Positions 19,888-32,230 of a stretch of DNA of 64,000 nucleotides are shown here, in pieces. Source of the stretch: Symbiodinium kawagutii (lineage: Eukaryota > Sar > Dinophyceae > Suessiales > Symbiodiniaceae); the NCBI GenBank assembly GCA_009767595.1, contig VSDK01004685.1, forward strand, positions 243,625 through 307,624. Direction: 5' to 3'. Every line of letters starts with the position of its first letter. Position 1 is the stretch's first letter. The notes beneath the pieces are model-generated. The model did no database searches, was not told the origin of the DNA, and saw only the letters and a list, made by a program, of their open reading frames with translations. A program made the translations under genes and the position numbers.

Positions 19888-20807
19888 CTGGTGATAGAAA
19901 CACTGGTGATATCATGGTGTTAATAGTCACTAATGGTCACCATTGCTAGCCAGTGATATCATGGTCATTAATGGCTATCATGGTGTGAATGGTCATTATT
20001 ACTGGTCATTCACATTTGTCATTAGTCATTCATTCATGGCCATTAATCGGTTGTTTGGGCCAACCCGGGGAAAGCCTCGCCAAACAAGCACTGTAAAGGT
20101 CTTTGCCTAACGGGGAGGGCTATCTTGAGCCTAAAACTGCGCAGGTTCCCTAAATGGTGGCCAAGACCTAGAGGGACTTTACACTAAGCTCCAGAAATAT
20201 CATGGTTGATGGTTAACAAGCGCCTTGTGATGCCCAGTGGTCACCAGCATCACTCTGGTCAATTGTGGTTCACAAGAGTAATAGGAGTGCTTGGGAATGG
20301 TTTCATAAGAACATGTAAGTTGACACCAGGAGTGCTTGGGTTGTCAACAACATGTGGATCATGATGAACAGCGGTGGTCCTTTGTGTCTGTGTTTGTTAG
20401 TTTATGTATTTTCTTTGTGTGAATGTGTTTGTTTCTTTGTGAATCGGCTTTTTGATATGCTTGTTTGATTGTGAATTTGTTTGTTTCCTTTGGTCCCTTT
20501 GTATGCACAGATACCTCTATCATTGGACAACCAACTATTAAGTTTCTGGCAACCGCATGTAAAATGGACACAAATGAAAATGTTAACATTGACACAACGT
20601 ACGGTTGGTCAGTAACCAATGTCTTCAGATATCGTGCAATCTTATTTATTGTATCTTTATTTGCTGAGCTTTATCTTTGTTTATATACAGTTCTATATCT
20701 AGACATACCCTCTCGGTACGTTCGTCTCACGTGTGAGACCGGTGTCAGGGCGAAGCCGTGTAGCTATGCCTAGACGCCGCATATTCATGTATAAATATAA
20801 ATAAATA

Positions 20808-20852
20808 TATATATATATATATATATGGTCAGCGCCCCCCCCACGGCCCGCA
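20808..20852 (-). repeat. AT run plus GC-rich motif, copy 1 (reverse)
   Basis: TATATATATATGGTCAGCGC then CCCCCCCACGGCCCGCAAC. It is the reverse complement of motifs at 24187-24233 and 24379-24424. Confidence 0.8.
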
Positions 20853-21059
20853 ACTCTATATATCAAATAAGGGTCTTGACTAGGTAGATGTTATTCTATT
20901 ATGTGACCATAGTACAAAACCATGTAAAATACAGTATAAAATGCGTTTCTGCTTCCAGATTATCAATCTGTTCGCTTCATTCCATTATTTAGTACATTCA
21001 TTTGGCCGGGCCGAATTCCGGCCAAAAAAAAAAATACAATTTAAGAAACACAAAAAAAC

Positions 21060-21800
21060 ATCGAAAATCAAAAAGCTTCAAAAAAACCAAAAAACCAAAA
21101 AAAAAAATCTGAGACTCTTGGAGAACCCCTGATCAGGAAAACCAAAAAAACCTCGAGAAAACCAAAAAAAACCAAAAAAACCAATATTCTGAGACTCTTG
21201 GAGGACCCCTGATCAGGAAAACTAAAAAAACCTCGAGAAAACCAAAAAAACCAAAAAAACAAAAAAAAATAATATTTTGAGACTCTTTGGTGGGGGTCTG
21301 GGGGAAAAACGAAAAAAACCTCGAGAAAACCAAAAAAACAAAAAAAAACAAAAAAAACAATATTTTGAGACTCTTTCCACCCCCCCCCATTTCCTAAGAC
21401 TTCTGGAAAATTGTTTTTTTGGTTTTTTTGTTTTTTTTGGTTTTCTCGAGGTTTTTCTGGTTTCTGGGACTGGCCTCTCACCAAAGAGTTTCAAAATATT
21501 GTTTTTTTTTTGGTTTTTTTGGTTTTCTCGAGGCTTTTTTGGTTTCTGGGACTGGCTCTCACCAAAGAGTCTCAAAATATTGTTTTTTTTGTTTTTTTTG
21601 GTTTTCTCGAGGTTTTTTTGGTTTTTCCTCCAAACCCCCACCAAAGAGTTTCAAAATATTGGTTTTTTTAATTTTTTTTGTTTTCTCGAGATTTTTTTTC
21701 GTTTTTCCCCCAGACCCCCACCAAAGAGTTTCAAAATATTGTTTTTTTTTGTTTTTTTTTGGTTTTCTCGAGGTTTTTTTGGTTGCCAGAGGTTTAGTGT
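21060..21800. repeat. Large inverted repeat of A-rich/T-rich units with CTCGAG in each
   Basis: Left arm (to about 21370) has units such as CTCGAGAAAACCAAAAAAAC plus TATTTTGAGACTCTTTGG. The right arm (from about 21405) has their reverse complements in tandem, unit about 80 bp. The axis is near 21390. Long F- and K-rich ORFs here are artefacts of the composition. Confidence 0.9.
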
Positions 21801-22027
21801 TTTGTCTCGTTTGGGTTTTTGGGATGTTTCCCAAAGCTCTTTTTTCCCCCCTTCTTCCGAGATTTTTTTTCGTTTTTCCCCCAGACCCCCACCAAAGAGT
21901 TTCAAAATATTGTTTTTTTTTGTTTTTTTTTGGTTTTCTCGAGGTTTTTTTGGTTGCCAGAGGTTTAGTGTTTTGTCTCGTTTGGGTTTTTGGGATGTTT
22001 CCCAAAGCTCTTTTTTCCCCCCTTCTT
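21689..22027. repeat. Direct duplication, about 170 bp, two copies
   Basis: Copies 21689-21858 and 21859-22027, each from GATTTTTTTTCGTTTTTCCC to CAAAGCTCTTTTTTCCCCCC, virtually identical. Confidence 0.9.
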
Positions 22028-22129
22028 CATGAGTCTTCCAATATATAATTCTTCCAATATATATTATGGCCCTCATATTAAAAAAACAAATGCAAGACAT
22101 GTTGCTCAAATTCTGTCTCCCTATTTTTT

Positions 22130-23347
22130 CTTCAGTCTCTCCTATTCTCCCATATTTTCCCCTTCTTCCCTGCTTAATGCTAAAGAGAGAATAAGGAGTG
22201 AATAAGGATAGAATAGGGCAATATTTAAGAGAGAAGGAGGGAGAGAGAGAGAGAGAGAGAAAGAAAGAATAGAGGGAGCATAGAAAAAGAGTAAGGAGAT
22301 TCCCTCCTTAATGCTAAGGAGAGAACAAGGAGGGAATAAGGATAGAATCAAGGAATATTTAAGAGAGAAAAAGAGAGAGAGAGAATAGGGGGAGCATAGG
22401 AGAAGATCAAGGAGACAATTAGAAAATACATAAAAGATAGTAAGGAGAGAATGAGGAGAGAATAAGGAGAGAATTAAGGAGACCTCATTCTCCCCATTTG
22501 CTCTTATTATTGTTCTCTTATTTTCTCCTTTTGTTCTCCCTACTTTTCCCTCATTCTCTCCTTATCTCTATATTTAGGAGACCTTATTCTCTCCCCACTG
22601 TCTTCTTATTATTGTTCCCTTTTTCTATCCTTATGGTATCCCTATCTTTTATTCTTCCCATATTCCCCCCTTATTCCCTCGTTCCTCTAAAGAGATAAGA
22701 AGGAAATCACAAACAACAAAGGGGATTATTTAAGAGACCTTATTCTCTCCCCATTTGCTCTTTTTATTATTTTCTTATTCTCCCCTTGTGTTCTCCATAT
22801 TTTCTCCTTAAAAAAGAAAAAATAAAAAGATAGTAAGGAGAGAATAAGGAGAGAACTAAGGAGACCTATTCTCTCCCTATTTGCTCTTTTTATTATTCCT
22901 TTAGTCTCTCCTTGTGTTCTCCCTATGTTCTCCTTAATGAGAAAAAAAAGAAGATAGTAAGGAGAGAATAAGGAGAGAACTAAGGAGACCTCACTCTCCC
23001 CATTTGCTCTTTTTACTATTCTCTTATTCTCTCCTTGTGTTCTCCATATTTTCTCCTTCATAAAGAAGATAAAAGAAAATAGTAAGGAGAGAATAAGGAG
23101 AGAATAAGGAGAGAATCAGGAGAGAATTAAGGAGACCTCATTCTCTCCCTATTTGCTCTTTTTATTATTCCTTTAGTCTCTCCTTGTGTTCTCCCTATGT
23201 TCTCCTTAATAAAGAACGAATAAAAAGATAGTAAGGAGAGAATAAGGAGAGAACTAAGGAGACCTCATTCTCTCCCTATTTGCTCTTTTTATTATTCCTT
23301 TAGTCTCTCCTTGTGTTCTCCCTATGTTCTCCTTAATGAGAAAAAAA
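22130..23347. repeat. Satellite of about 125-bp units with internal dyad (GGAGAGAATAA / TTATTCTCTCC)
   Basis: Units start GAGACCTCATTCTCTCCCTA near 22470, 22735, 22861, 22986, 23130 and 23260. Each holds AAGGAGAGAATAAGGAGAGA and its complement, so single strands can fold. The array runs into the assembly gap. Confidence 0.88.
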
Positions 23348-23620
23348 NNNNNNNNNNNNNNNNNNNNNNNNNNNNNNNNNNNNNNNNNNNNNNNNNNNNN
23401 NNNNNNNNNNNNNNNNNNNNNNNNNNNNNNNNNNNNNNNNNNNNNNNNNNNNNNNNNNNNNNNNNNNNNNNNNNNNNNNNNNNNNNNNNNNNNNNNNNNN
23501 NNNNNNNNNNNNNNNNNNNNNNNNNNNNNNNNNNNNNNNNNNNNNNNNNNNNNNNNNNNNNNNNNNNNNNNNNNNNNNNNNNNNNNNNNNNNNNNNNNNN
23601 NNNNNNNNNNNNNNNNNNNN
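23348..23620. other. Assembly gap (273 N)
   Basis: Run of N inside a repeat array: satellite on the left and a different 200-bp tandem repeat on the right, so the true length is uncertain. Confidence 1.
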
Positions 23621-24410
23621 TGTTGATTTCGAACCATTGCAAGTCCTTCCCACCCTCCCAAGAAACCAGCCATAACTTTTAGACCCGAGAAGTTTTTCTA
23701 GAATCTATGGATCCAAGAAGTTCTCCTAGATTCTTGTATCTTGGACCCACAGCCTGAGGATGCAACAACTGTGTCCTAAATCTAGTATCTTGGATTTGGA
23801 TGTTGATCTGGAACCATTGCAAATCCCTCCCACCCTCCCAAGAAACAATCCAAAGCCTTTGGACCCGAGAAGTTTTTGTAGAATCCTGGATCTTGGATCC
23901 AGAGCCTTTCCATCCAAGAAGTTCTCCTAGATTCTTGTATCTTGGACCCACAGCCTGAGGATTCAACAACTTTGTCCTAAATCTTGTATCTTGGATTTGG
24001 ATGTTGATCTGGAACCATTGCAAATCCCTCCCACCCTCCCAAGAAACAATCCAAAGCTTTTGGACCCGAGAAGTTTTTGTAGAATCTTGGATCTTGGATC
24101 CAGAGCCTTTCGATCCAAGAAGTTCTCCTAGATTCTTGGATCTTGGACGCGCAGCCTGAGGATTCAACAACTTTGCCCAGAAGTTGCCAAACTGCGGGCC
24201 GTGGGGGGGGCGGTGAGCATATATATATATATAAAAGAAACAACCCGAAGCTTTTGGACCCGAGAAGTTTTTGTAGAATCTTGGATCTTGGATCCAGAGC
24301 CTTTCGATCCAAGAAGTTCTCCTAGATTCTTGGATTTTGGACCCACAGCCTGAGTGTTCAACAACTTTGCCCAGAAGTTGCCAAACTGCGGGCCGTGGGC
24401 GGGGCGGTGA
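23621..24410. repeat. Tandem repeat of about 200-bp units
   Basis: TGTTGATCTGGAACCATTGC recurs at about 23800 and 24003. Each unit contains GACCCGAGAAGTTTTTGTAG and GATCCAAGAAGTTCTCCTAG. The last units are interrupted by the GC-rich/AT motif. Confidence 0.9.
24187..24233 (+). repeat. AT run plus GC-rich motif, copy 2
   Basis: AAACTGCGGGCCGTGGGGGG then GGCGGTGAGCATATATATAT. Confidence 0.85.
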
Positions 24411-24424
24411 GCATATATATATAC
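24379..24424 (+). repeat. AT run plus GC-rich motif, copy 3
   Basis: GCCAAACTGCGGGCCGTGGG then CGGGGCGGTGAGCATATATA. Confidence 0.85.
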
Positions 24425-24488
24425 CTATCCACTAAATGTTCAAAAAACATACCGTATCTGCGAAATTGTGTCGCTATTTTGATACCTA

Positions 24489-24743
24489 CTCCACCATGAC
24501 AAAAGTTTTTCCTCTTGGGTGGTGTATAACCCTTTTCCCCCTAGACGCCTACAACAGATTTTTCTTGGTTGTCACGGACCACGGACCACTCCTGTGAGCT
24601 TTAATAGTCTATTAATTTAAAACGGGGTGATAATTCGATCCGCCACGCAGGCCATACGAAACGAACCTAAAACTTGATCCGCGGCGCTATGATGTTTTGG
24701 GGCCTGCGAGCCTTTACAGGAAAAAACTTTATTCCTGTTGATG
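24489..24743. repeat. 255-bp direct repeat A, copy 1
   Basis: CTCCACCATGACAAAAGTTT ... CTTTATTCCTGTTGATG; appears identical to 24965-25219. Confidence 0.95.
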
Positions 24744-24965
24744 AGCAGTTGAAAGACTTTACTTCATTTTTTGCGGGCGTGCTTCAAGCAAAGGCAAAAT
24801 TTTTGGACACATCATCCTGCATTAGGCGCAATGCCGCAACTACAAAATGCCGCTGAGCAGTTGAAAGACTTTACTTCATTTTTTGCGGGCGTGCTTCAAG
24901 CAAAGGCAAAATTTTTGGACACATCATCCTGCATTAGGCGCAATGCCGCAACTACAAAATGCCGC
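24742..24965. repeat. 112-bp tandem repeat B, two copies
   Basis: TGAGCAGTTGAAAGACTTTA ... CAACTACAAAATGCCGC at 24742-24853 and 24854-24965, identical by eye. Confidence 0.95.
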
Positions 24966-25219
24966 TCCACCATGACAAAAGTTTTTCCTCTTGGGTGGTG
25001 TATAACCCTTTTCCCCCTAGACGCCTACAACAGATTTTTCTTGGTTGTCACGGACCACGGACCACTCCTGTGAGCTTTAATAGTCTATTAATTTAAAACG
25101 GGGTGATAATTCGATCCGCCACGCAGGCCATACGAAACGAACCTAAAACTTGATCCGCGGCGCTATGATGTTTTGGGGCCTGCGAGCCTTTACAGGAAAA
25201 AACTTTATTCCTGTTGATG
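24965..25219. repeat. 255-bp direct repeat A, copy 2
   Basis: Second copy of repeat A; together the order is A-B-B-A. Confidence 0.95.
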
Positions 25220-25221
25220 TA

Positions 25222-25296
25222 TCTATCTATTCTATTCTATTCTCTTCTCTCCTCTTCTGTTCTCTTCTCTTCTCTTCTATTCTATTCTATTGTTTT
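25222..25296. repeat. (CTATT/TCTTC)n pyrimidine repeat
   Basis: Pentamer-like TCTATTCTATTCTCTTC sequence directly after repeat A copy 2. Confidence 0.85.
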
Positions 25297-25929
25297 TTTT
25301 CTCTATTTGGGTGATATACCCCACCACTGGTGATATACCCTACCACTAGTGATTTTATACACCTATCTACTATATTGTTGTCTATTGTATCTCTACTCAT
25401 TGATCTCTATCTACACCTATCTACTCAATTTCATCATGGATTCCTGTGGACCAACAACAATAACACCTATCGACTAATGCTTAGTCGTTTATATCACTTA
25501 TCACATTTATACATACATCGTTGGGTTGGGATATCATATCTGTCTGTTGAAATATCACTTATCATATCTGTCTGTTGGGATATCATTTTGCTGGGATATC
25601 ATCTTAATGGTCGATATAGATCATTTGGTTGGGATATGTGGTTTGTTGATCATCTTCTTTATCCTTTATATCATAAAAAATGATACCATTTATACCATCT
25701 ATATTATGATTTACTGGAATTCATCATTTATACTGGTTTTCAACGGTTTTCATCATTCTTAAAGCAAAATACCCAGTATAGAATAACCATTATACCAGTA
25801 AATCTAAAACTATCCCTGTTGATTTATCATTTTTATCTACAACAATTGGCTATAACCATTCTAACTGTATATAATTGTGATGGTTGTTCTATAGAATTTC
25901 TATTTCATCATTTCTCCCTGTCCACTGTT

Positions 25930-25992
25930 TTCCCTATTGTTATTGGTGGAAATCCCCTATTAGTTGGCTGGTTAATATTGACCCATTGCCAT
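25930..25992 (-). mobile_element. MITE-like family 3 fragment
   Basis: TCCCTATTGTTATTGGTGGA ... GGTTAATATTGACCCATTGC: one end and inner part, next to a GC-rich exon candidate. Confidence 0.5.
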
Positions 25993-26009
25993 TTCTCCCT
26001 GTTAACCAC

Positions 26010-26144
26010 CTGTAACCCCACTGGTGACGTCCGCCGAAAAACTGTCGCTCCTGGGGGGCACTGGGACTTGCCGGGGCCCTGCTTCCTGGCGACGAAGCCA
26101 CCGTTGAACCCACATGGTGTGACGTTGGGTGCGCACCGTGATCG
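26010..26144 (-). CDS. Gene 2 candidate exon (His/Ser/Pro-rich)
   Basis: GC-rich island between AT-rich simple sequence. The phase-compatible frame reads DHGAHPTSHHVGSTVASSPG ... QERQFFGGRHQWGY. Acceptor ccttag|C, donor TTACAG|GTGGTT. Three frames are open, so the frame rests on phase. Confidence 0.4.
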
Positions 26145-26463
26145 CTAAGGAGTGGTGGTTCAAGATGAATTCACCAATGATGAAATGGTTGATGAATGGT
26201 TGATGAAATGGTTGATGAATGGTTGATGAATGGTTAATGCCCATTGAATTGATGGTTGATGAATGGTGCCCATCATGCAATTAGATGCTTCAGGATTGGA
26301 TGGTTGATGAACGCCCAATGAATGGCTAATTGATGGTAAATGTATGGTTGATGAATGGTTGACGGTTCAACACGATTCCTAACGACAGTCTGTGGCCTAC
26401 GATTGTTCATGGCGTTAAGATCGTGATGCTCAATGGTGGACTGAGGATCCAGAAAAATGCCAA

Positions 26464-26560
26464 TCTGGTGGGTGGTTTGAGCCGCTCTGAAAAATATGAA
26501 GCAATCAATCAACTTTCCAAAACTATTGAGAAAATAACAAATGTTTGAAACCACCAATCA
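26464..26560 (+). mobile_element. MITE-like family 2 copy
   Basis: TCTGGTGGGTGGTTTGAGCC ... AACAAATGTTTGAAACCACC; CTGAAAAATATGAAG inside. Confidence 0.8.
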
Positions 26561-27149
26561 GTTGTGATTAATGGAAAAAAGCGAACCATCATTATCACGC
26601 TCATTGAATGATGATCATAGATACTGATGAACTACGCATGAACCATCAACAGTATATATATATATATATAATCATGACGACTGATGGTTAGTCATGGCTA
26701 CCAGTGATGTTTAACCACCGTCCATCACGGTCCAGTTGTACTGTCAAGTAGTCAAGAGTGGTCGACCAAATACACCCAAGGGAATCCGGTACAACCTGAC
26801 AAGATCGAAGCCTTCTGGAAGAGTGGGACTGAACAGCAACGGCTGTCTTTCACATGAGTTCACCCACACAATAGTATCCAGCTAAAGGTACGTGACTGAG
26901 GCTGTAGTGCAGCCAAAATGGTCCCTGATTGAACAAAATAATGAGCACAATGGCGGTGTAAACCATGCTACAAAATACCCAAGCCCGTGTGCTGCATCGA
27001 TGGCGGTATTTTTACATCCCAAGGTCCCAATGTGACCAAAACCATAGCTATAGACCCTCATAATCAGCTTGGGATGTTGTGTAAATCACTTGAAATCGCA
27101 CACCATGGCACTTAGAAACCGCCTCATATTGTTGCTGGTTGATGATGTC

Positions 27150-29150
27150 GATAGATTGATAGGTTCAATGGACAAATAGCCAGATAGGTAGCAACGTAGG
27201 ATAACGTAGGTGGGTATGTACAGAAAGGAAATACTGTGTATGCATATATATATATATATATGTGTGCGTACCCGCGTATTGCATGTTGGTTGTCATTCTG
27301 ATGGTTGGCTACATCCTCTAATGGATCCCTCCTCGATAATGGCATCCAACTGTTTGGTTGATGATTTTGTCAACTGTTGGTCCCGTCCTTGAATTATATG
27401 TCCTACATTTGAATGGCTGCATGTGCATATAAACGTGCATATGGCTGTATTAAAAAACATCATATAAATACATACAACCAAAACAACACGAAACAACAAT
27501 AAAACAACATCAATCATATTTATTGATAATTTGATGACTGCTATGTTATCAACCACAATATGTTGTTTATACAAATATAAATAAACAAATATAAAATAAA
27601 ACGACCAACATTATCATCAATCCCCATACATAGTCATTGCTTGGTTCCCTCGATTCGACAACTCGGATTCCAACTGCTGCCTCTTTCACCTTCGCAGCGG
27701 CCTTTCTGGCCTGCAGCTTTGGAGTTGGCACAGCTATGCTAAGCATCCCGAATCACTCCCCAACGGCCCCACGACCGGAAAAATGAAGCTTGATACTGGC
27801 TAGTAGTGGTTAATGCTTAATCACTACAGATGATACCTTACGACCTTCAGCATGCTGACTTGAAGGCTGATAACTTTACAACCATCCTAGAAAGTAACAT
27901 GTTAAAAGGACCCAGAGCCCACCGCAGATCCTCAGCGAAATGCACAGACATATTCAGAGGCCAACCATGGTAAACTTGTTGGTAGTTGACTAGCATTCTG
28001 CACTAGAACATAACTAGAGTTTGTGTTGGCTTTGAGAAGCCCCATCGAGTAAGCAATCCGACCCTGCATAGCGGGACTATGCGGGGGTGTTCGCCCACAT
28101 TCGATTAATAGATCCGCTTGTTTGAATCAATCGACATACTGTAGTGGCAAATGCAAATATGGCCTGGATTGAGAAAAATATGTTTGGACTCGATCTTACC
28201 AAATCTATCTTTCAGAGGAGCTCATTTAACATAGTGGCGGTTAGTGGTTGATAATGGCCAACCATATCAGTCATACTGTGGTTATGAATCAACCAACGAA
28301 TTCTGACATCAGCCTCAGTTGGACAATTCTTAACCTGGACATCAGCTGTGGCTGGACATTGCTGAGTCTCTCAACTGCGGAAGTGAAGAGCCTATGACCA
28401 AAAGAAGTACTTCGAACCACCAAACTCTAGGATGATTTGGATGCCAACAATGCGTACCACCATCGCTGAGGTATATAGAATCATGATCGCACATGTCTGT
28501 GGCGTATCATTGGGTGCTCTTGGTCACATCCAGTTCTTGTGGGAAGATGCACATGTCTACAAAGTTCCGCTGCTTTGAGCAGTTTGCCTATCCAGCAAGC
28601 TAATTTGGATGTGTCAACCAGCAACACATGGCCAGCAGCCAGCAGTGTCACCACACTGACTGGAGATCACGGACATCTCTGTGGTACCCAAGATCTCCGG
28701 GGTGATTCCAATCCGAGTTCATCATCTTGGCTTCGTAATGTTTGAACCTGTACGGAAGAATCACCAACAATAAGCAACAATCATGGCACTTCATCATGGA
28801 AATCGTGATAATAAAAGCTCCTTGGGGATCATAATCGACAATGAGGAGGCTTAAGAATGGTTGTACCCTGTAGCAACCAAACACAGCAGGGAGAAATCAG
28901 CATCTCCAATCAGTGAATGGTCTTGAAATGGTGGATTTTTCTACCCAATGCTAGACGGCTAAACAGCCTGGATCGTGCAAGCCGGAAAAAACGAAAACCC
29001 ACAATTGAGAATCAAACACTTTTTGTTGTCAAAGAAAATCTTGACAAACAACGGTGATGGTAAGATCCATATATTGACTAACAACCATCATTTTTGCCAG
29101 AAATGGCAGGTGATTTCCCAAACATATCAGGCGCCGGTCACTAACGGTTC
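27150..29150. other. Long non-coding stretch between gene 2 candidate exons
   Basis: AT microsatellite near 27243, otherwise unique sequence. Open frames are short and unlike proteins; I see no exon. Confidence 0.4.
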
Positions 29151-29155
29151 TGGAC

Positions 29156-29328
29156 CTCCCATGAGTCATGGCGTGGCTCCAGCTGGCCTCATCTCGTTCC
29201 TCGAACTGCTCTTCCAAGACGTCAAAATCGAACATGGCCGCGGGTCCCGACGGAGACCGAGCGCGACAAGCCGTCCGCGTGGATGGCGGAACGTCCAAGT
29301 GGACAGTGGACATGGATGGATGGATCCC
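29156..29328 (-). CDS. Gene 2 candidate exon (acidic AMFDFDVLEEQFEERDE)
   Basis: Reads GIHPSMSTVHLDVPPSTRTA ... AMFDFDVLEEQFEERDEASW. Acceptor ggtggcag|GGG, donor GGGAG|GTCCAG, phases 0 and 2. The most protein-like of the gene 2 islands; function unknown. Confidence 0.6.
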
Positions 29329-29752
29329 CTGCCACCACTAGTGACACCATCCTCGACCATGGTCTACCATCACTAAGCATCACTATTGTTAGCTAGAATG
29401 TTCGGGTGACTTTATGGCTGAAATATCATTGAAAATATAGTGGACTTTGACCACTCGCGTGATGAAGCTCTTGCTGGTCGTCATCCTGTAATCGCGATGA
29501 TCAAAATGTCGATGATTGATCATGTGTACCCATGGAAAGTCGAAGATTTCCAGTTTCTGAGCTTGTCAAAGCGACAAGTTGTTAAAATCTACAGCTTGGT
29601 TCTTGCCCACTTTGATGAAAAATCTGAACCAAACTGCTGAAGGATTGCTGTCGGCAGGTGACTGTGACAGGGGACAGTCAATAGTGGGCAGGATGCAGGG
29701 CTTGTCTTTCTGCGAAGCTGACCTTCCCAAGTGAACATTATAAATTCAATAG

Positions 29753-29850
29753 ATGGTGGCTTCTCAAAAGGGTACCCCAAAATCAGTGTATGGTTGCCAT
29801 TTGTTACCCATATTTTGAGGGACCACCAGTTTAGGAAATCGTTTCATGGA
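29753..29850 (+). mobile_element. MITE-like family 1 copy, diverged
   Basis: GGTGGCTTCTCAAAAGGGTA at the left; right end ATTTTGAGGGACCACCAG is rearranged. Confidence 0.5.
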
Positions 29851-31279
29851 TCATAGATCATGGGAGTAGGACAGATATCTCTTGCGAAATTCTTGCAATT
29901 CCCAATTGATCAAAATCGATTCTTTGGGTTGGGGACCCCATAGGTAATGTAAATGCAGAGGTGCCCATTCCATATCGTGACAGAATGGCTGGTTTCCCAG
30001 AGTTTCCCAGGGTTTCCGAGGGTAAACAATGGGTTTCCCAGGAATTGTCAGGGGGTTCCGGAGGATTTTCAGACTTTCCCAAAGATTTTTGCGATTCCCA
30101 ACCAATTTTCAATCAACAATTGATTGGGCAAATGGGGGACCCACCATCCGCTCAAAATGCTGGCGATCAACTTCCACAGGAATCCCATAGAGATGGTTCA
30201 GCACCAAAGGACAACATGAATCGTTGTCATAAACCCAACCGTTCACCATCGCTTCGCCCATGTCAAATCGCCTTAAGTTTTCATTTGTAGGTATATGGAA
30301 ATATTAGTATTAGGTATTTATATGGAATACACATGTATGATATGCACAATGTACATGCAAACATTTATACACAAATTCATATACAATCATATATCTATAA
30401 ACATCTTTGAGTACCATCAAACCTTTCCTCCATCCCTCTGCGTGTGACACTTTGTGACGATTCTGAAAGCCCAAAAAGTTGCGCTTGGCCCATGGACGAC
30501 ACACCTGCCACAGGCCATCCTTTTCGCAACCTCGCCGGCAGCAGTGTAGCAGTGCCCCTCATGGCACTCGAAGTGCCCGACCTGCAACAACCCAGTGCCA
30601 GTTGGTTGTTACTGGTTTCAACTATGCATCACTAAGCCTTAGAAGCCTTCGAACTCACCATCCCTTTTCCATCTGCCGTGACTAAGCCATTGTCAAGCCA
30701 CGGCAAATATATTAATCCGTCAATGGTCAACAAGCTTCAACATTGCCACACCTTTTGAAACTACGAGTGCATGTTGCAACACCGTCAGTTTTAGTGCCTG
30801 ACGATGTCCGCGAGCGGCGACAATGATTTTCCGCAATCGTATCAATCAAATTGTCCAAGGTGTCCGTGCGCTCATCATTTGTTGCGTGCGCGGTACGCAC
30901 GTCCCACGGTTGTCAACAGAGGTACCAAACTGTTGGGATAACGTGTGAACTATTCAGGCGAAGGTAGTTGGGATCCTCTCCCATTTATTGTACTCTACAT
31001 ATCCTAGTTACTAGGAGATCTGATATTCACATGCACAGGGAAAACACTCACTCATCTTTAATTACTAAAGGTAGTTGATGATGTTCCTCCACACATTGCT
31101 TGTTTACATAAAATGTGTAGCTCTTTGTTTCCTTTACCATTGTTGGTTAAAATCTCGATGTTCAGTTGGTTCACATCCATATTTGCTTGTTGGCTGGCTG
31201 TATGCCGCTAATTTACTCTTACTGCCAACCTCATCCAGTCTCGACTATGGGCAACTAGTAGCAACGTATACGTTTACCA

Positions 31280-31600
31280 TGGTTAAGCACCATTAGCCAT
31301 TGATTCACCGTCATACACCACTAACAGACATCACTAACCATCAATTCACAGCTTTATTTAACCATTAAGTATCTATTCAACCATTCATGTAACCATTACT
31401 TCGACCCCACGTAATCATCACTCTTAGCCAGCCATCAGCCCTGAAACGTCATGAATCAACCATCATTAACCACCTTTTAACCATATTTAACCACCATTGA
31501 TCGCCATTCACCACTATGAACCACCATGAATTAACCGCCACTAACCACTATCAACCACTATTAAGTACTATCAACCACCATTGACCCACCACCAAGCACC
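31280..31600. repeat. CCATCA-type degenerate simple sequence (left of island)
   Basis: Repeated AACCATCATTAACCACC-like motifs on the plus strand. The right side of the island (31790-32110) is the opposite polarity. Confidence 0.85.
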
Positions 31601-31639
31601 ACCAAGCACCTCCAAGCACCACCCCGGAGTGGCGCTCAC

Positions 31640-31730
31640 CTCGGTGGCAAAGGCGAAAGGCACGGAGGCAGCTTCAGCTTCACTCGACTCGTGCACCTCC
31701 TGGGCGTGGGAGTGACAAGGACCCAAGGTG
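31640..31730 (-). CDS. Gene 2 candidate exon with consensus splice sites
   Basis: Acceptor ttgctcttcag|C preceded by a tctaac branch-like motif; donor ACCGAG|GTGAGC. Reads TLGPCHSHAQEVHESSEAEA ... FAFATE, phases 2 and 0. The plus strand is also open (SVAKAKGTEAASASLD), but lacks such sites. Confidence 0.55.
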
Positions 31731-31856
31731 CTGAAGAGCAACCGTGTTAGAAACAGATGGCGAACTGGGTCAGCAGTTAACCAACCAATGGCTGGTTATA
31801 ATGGTTAACAATAGGGGATGATAAATAGAAACTATGGGGGATATACCAGGTATATA

Positions 31857-31972
31857 TGGCGATGGGTCAATATTGACCAACCAATTTCATGGGGGATAAT
31901 AACCAATAATAATAGGGAAAACGATGAGTAATGATGGGGAACCAGGCGTACAGGGTTTTGACCCAAAGCCAT
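31857..31972 (+). mobile_element. MITE-like family 3 copy (116 bp)
   Basis: ATGGCGATGGGTCAATATTG ... CAGGGTTTTGACCCAAAGCC. Ends are inverted repeats (ATGGCtaTGGGTCAA). Confidence 0.85.
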
Positions 31973-32230
31973 ATCATGAACCAGCAAAGGTGGTAGAACT
32001 AAGGCAACAAGTAGGTGGTGGTTGATCAAACCAGGTGGTAAACACAACTAGGTGGTATCACACGTGGTTGATCATGGATAATTGACCAGGTGGTATAACT
32101 AAGGTAGGTGGTTTATCAACCTTGGATAGAAACAATTACCCAGGTGGTACCCCCAAATCATCCCCTATTAGTTTTTCTTAGCAATAGCCAACCATAACGT
32201 GAGGGGTTGCCTGTTTCTAGAAATGCCTAT

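Noticed and set aside
21060..22110. F/K-rich ORFs up to 251 codons
   Set aside because: Produced by A-rich/T-rich hairpin repeats; similar ORFs exist on both strands.
23254..23682. ORFs made of X residues
   Set aside because: They span the run of N in the assembly gap.
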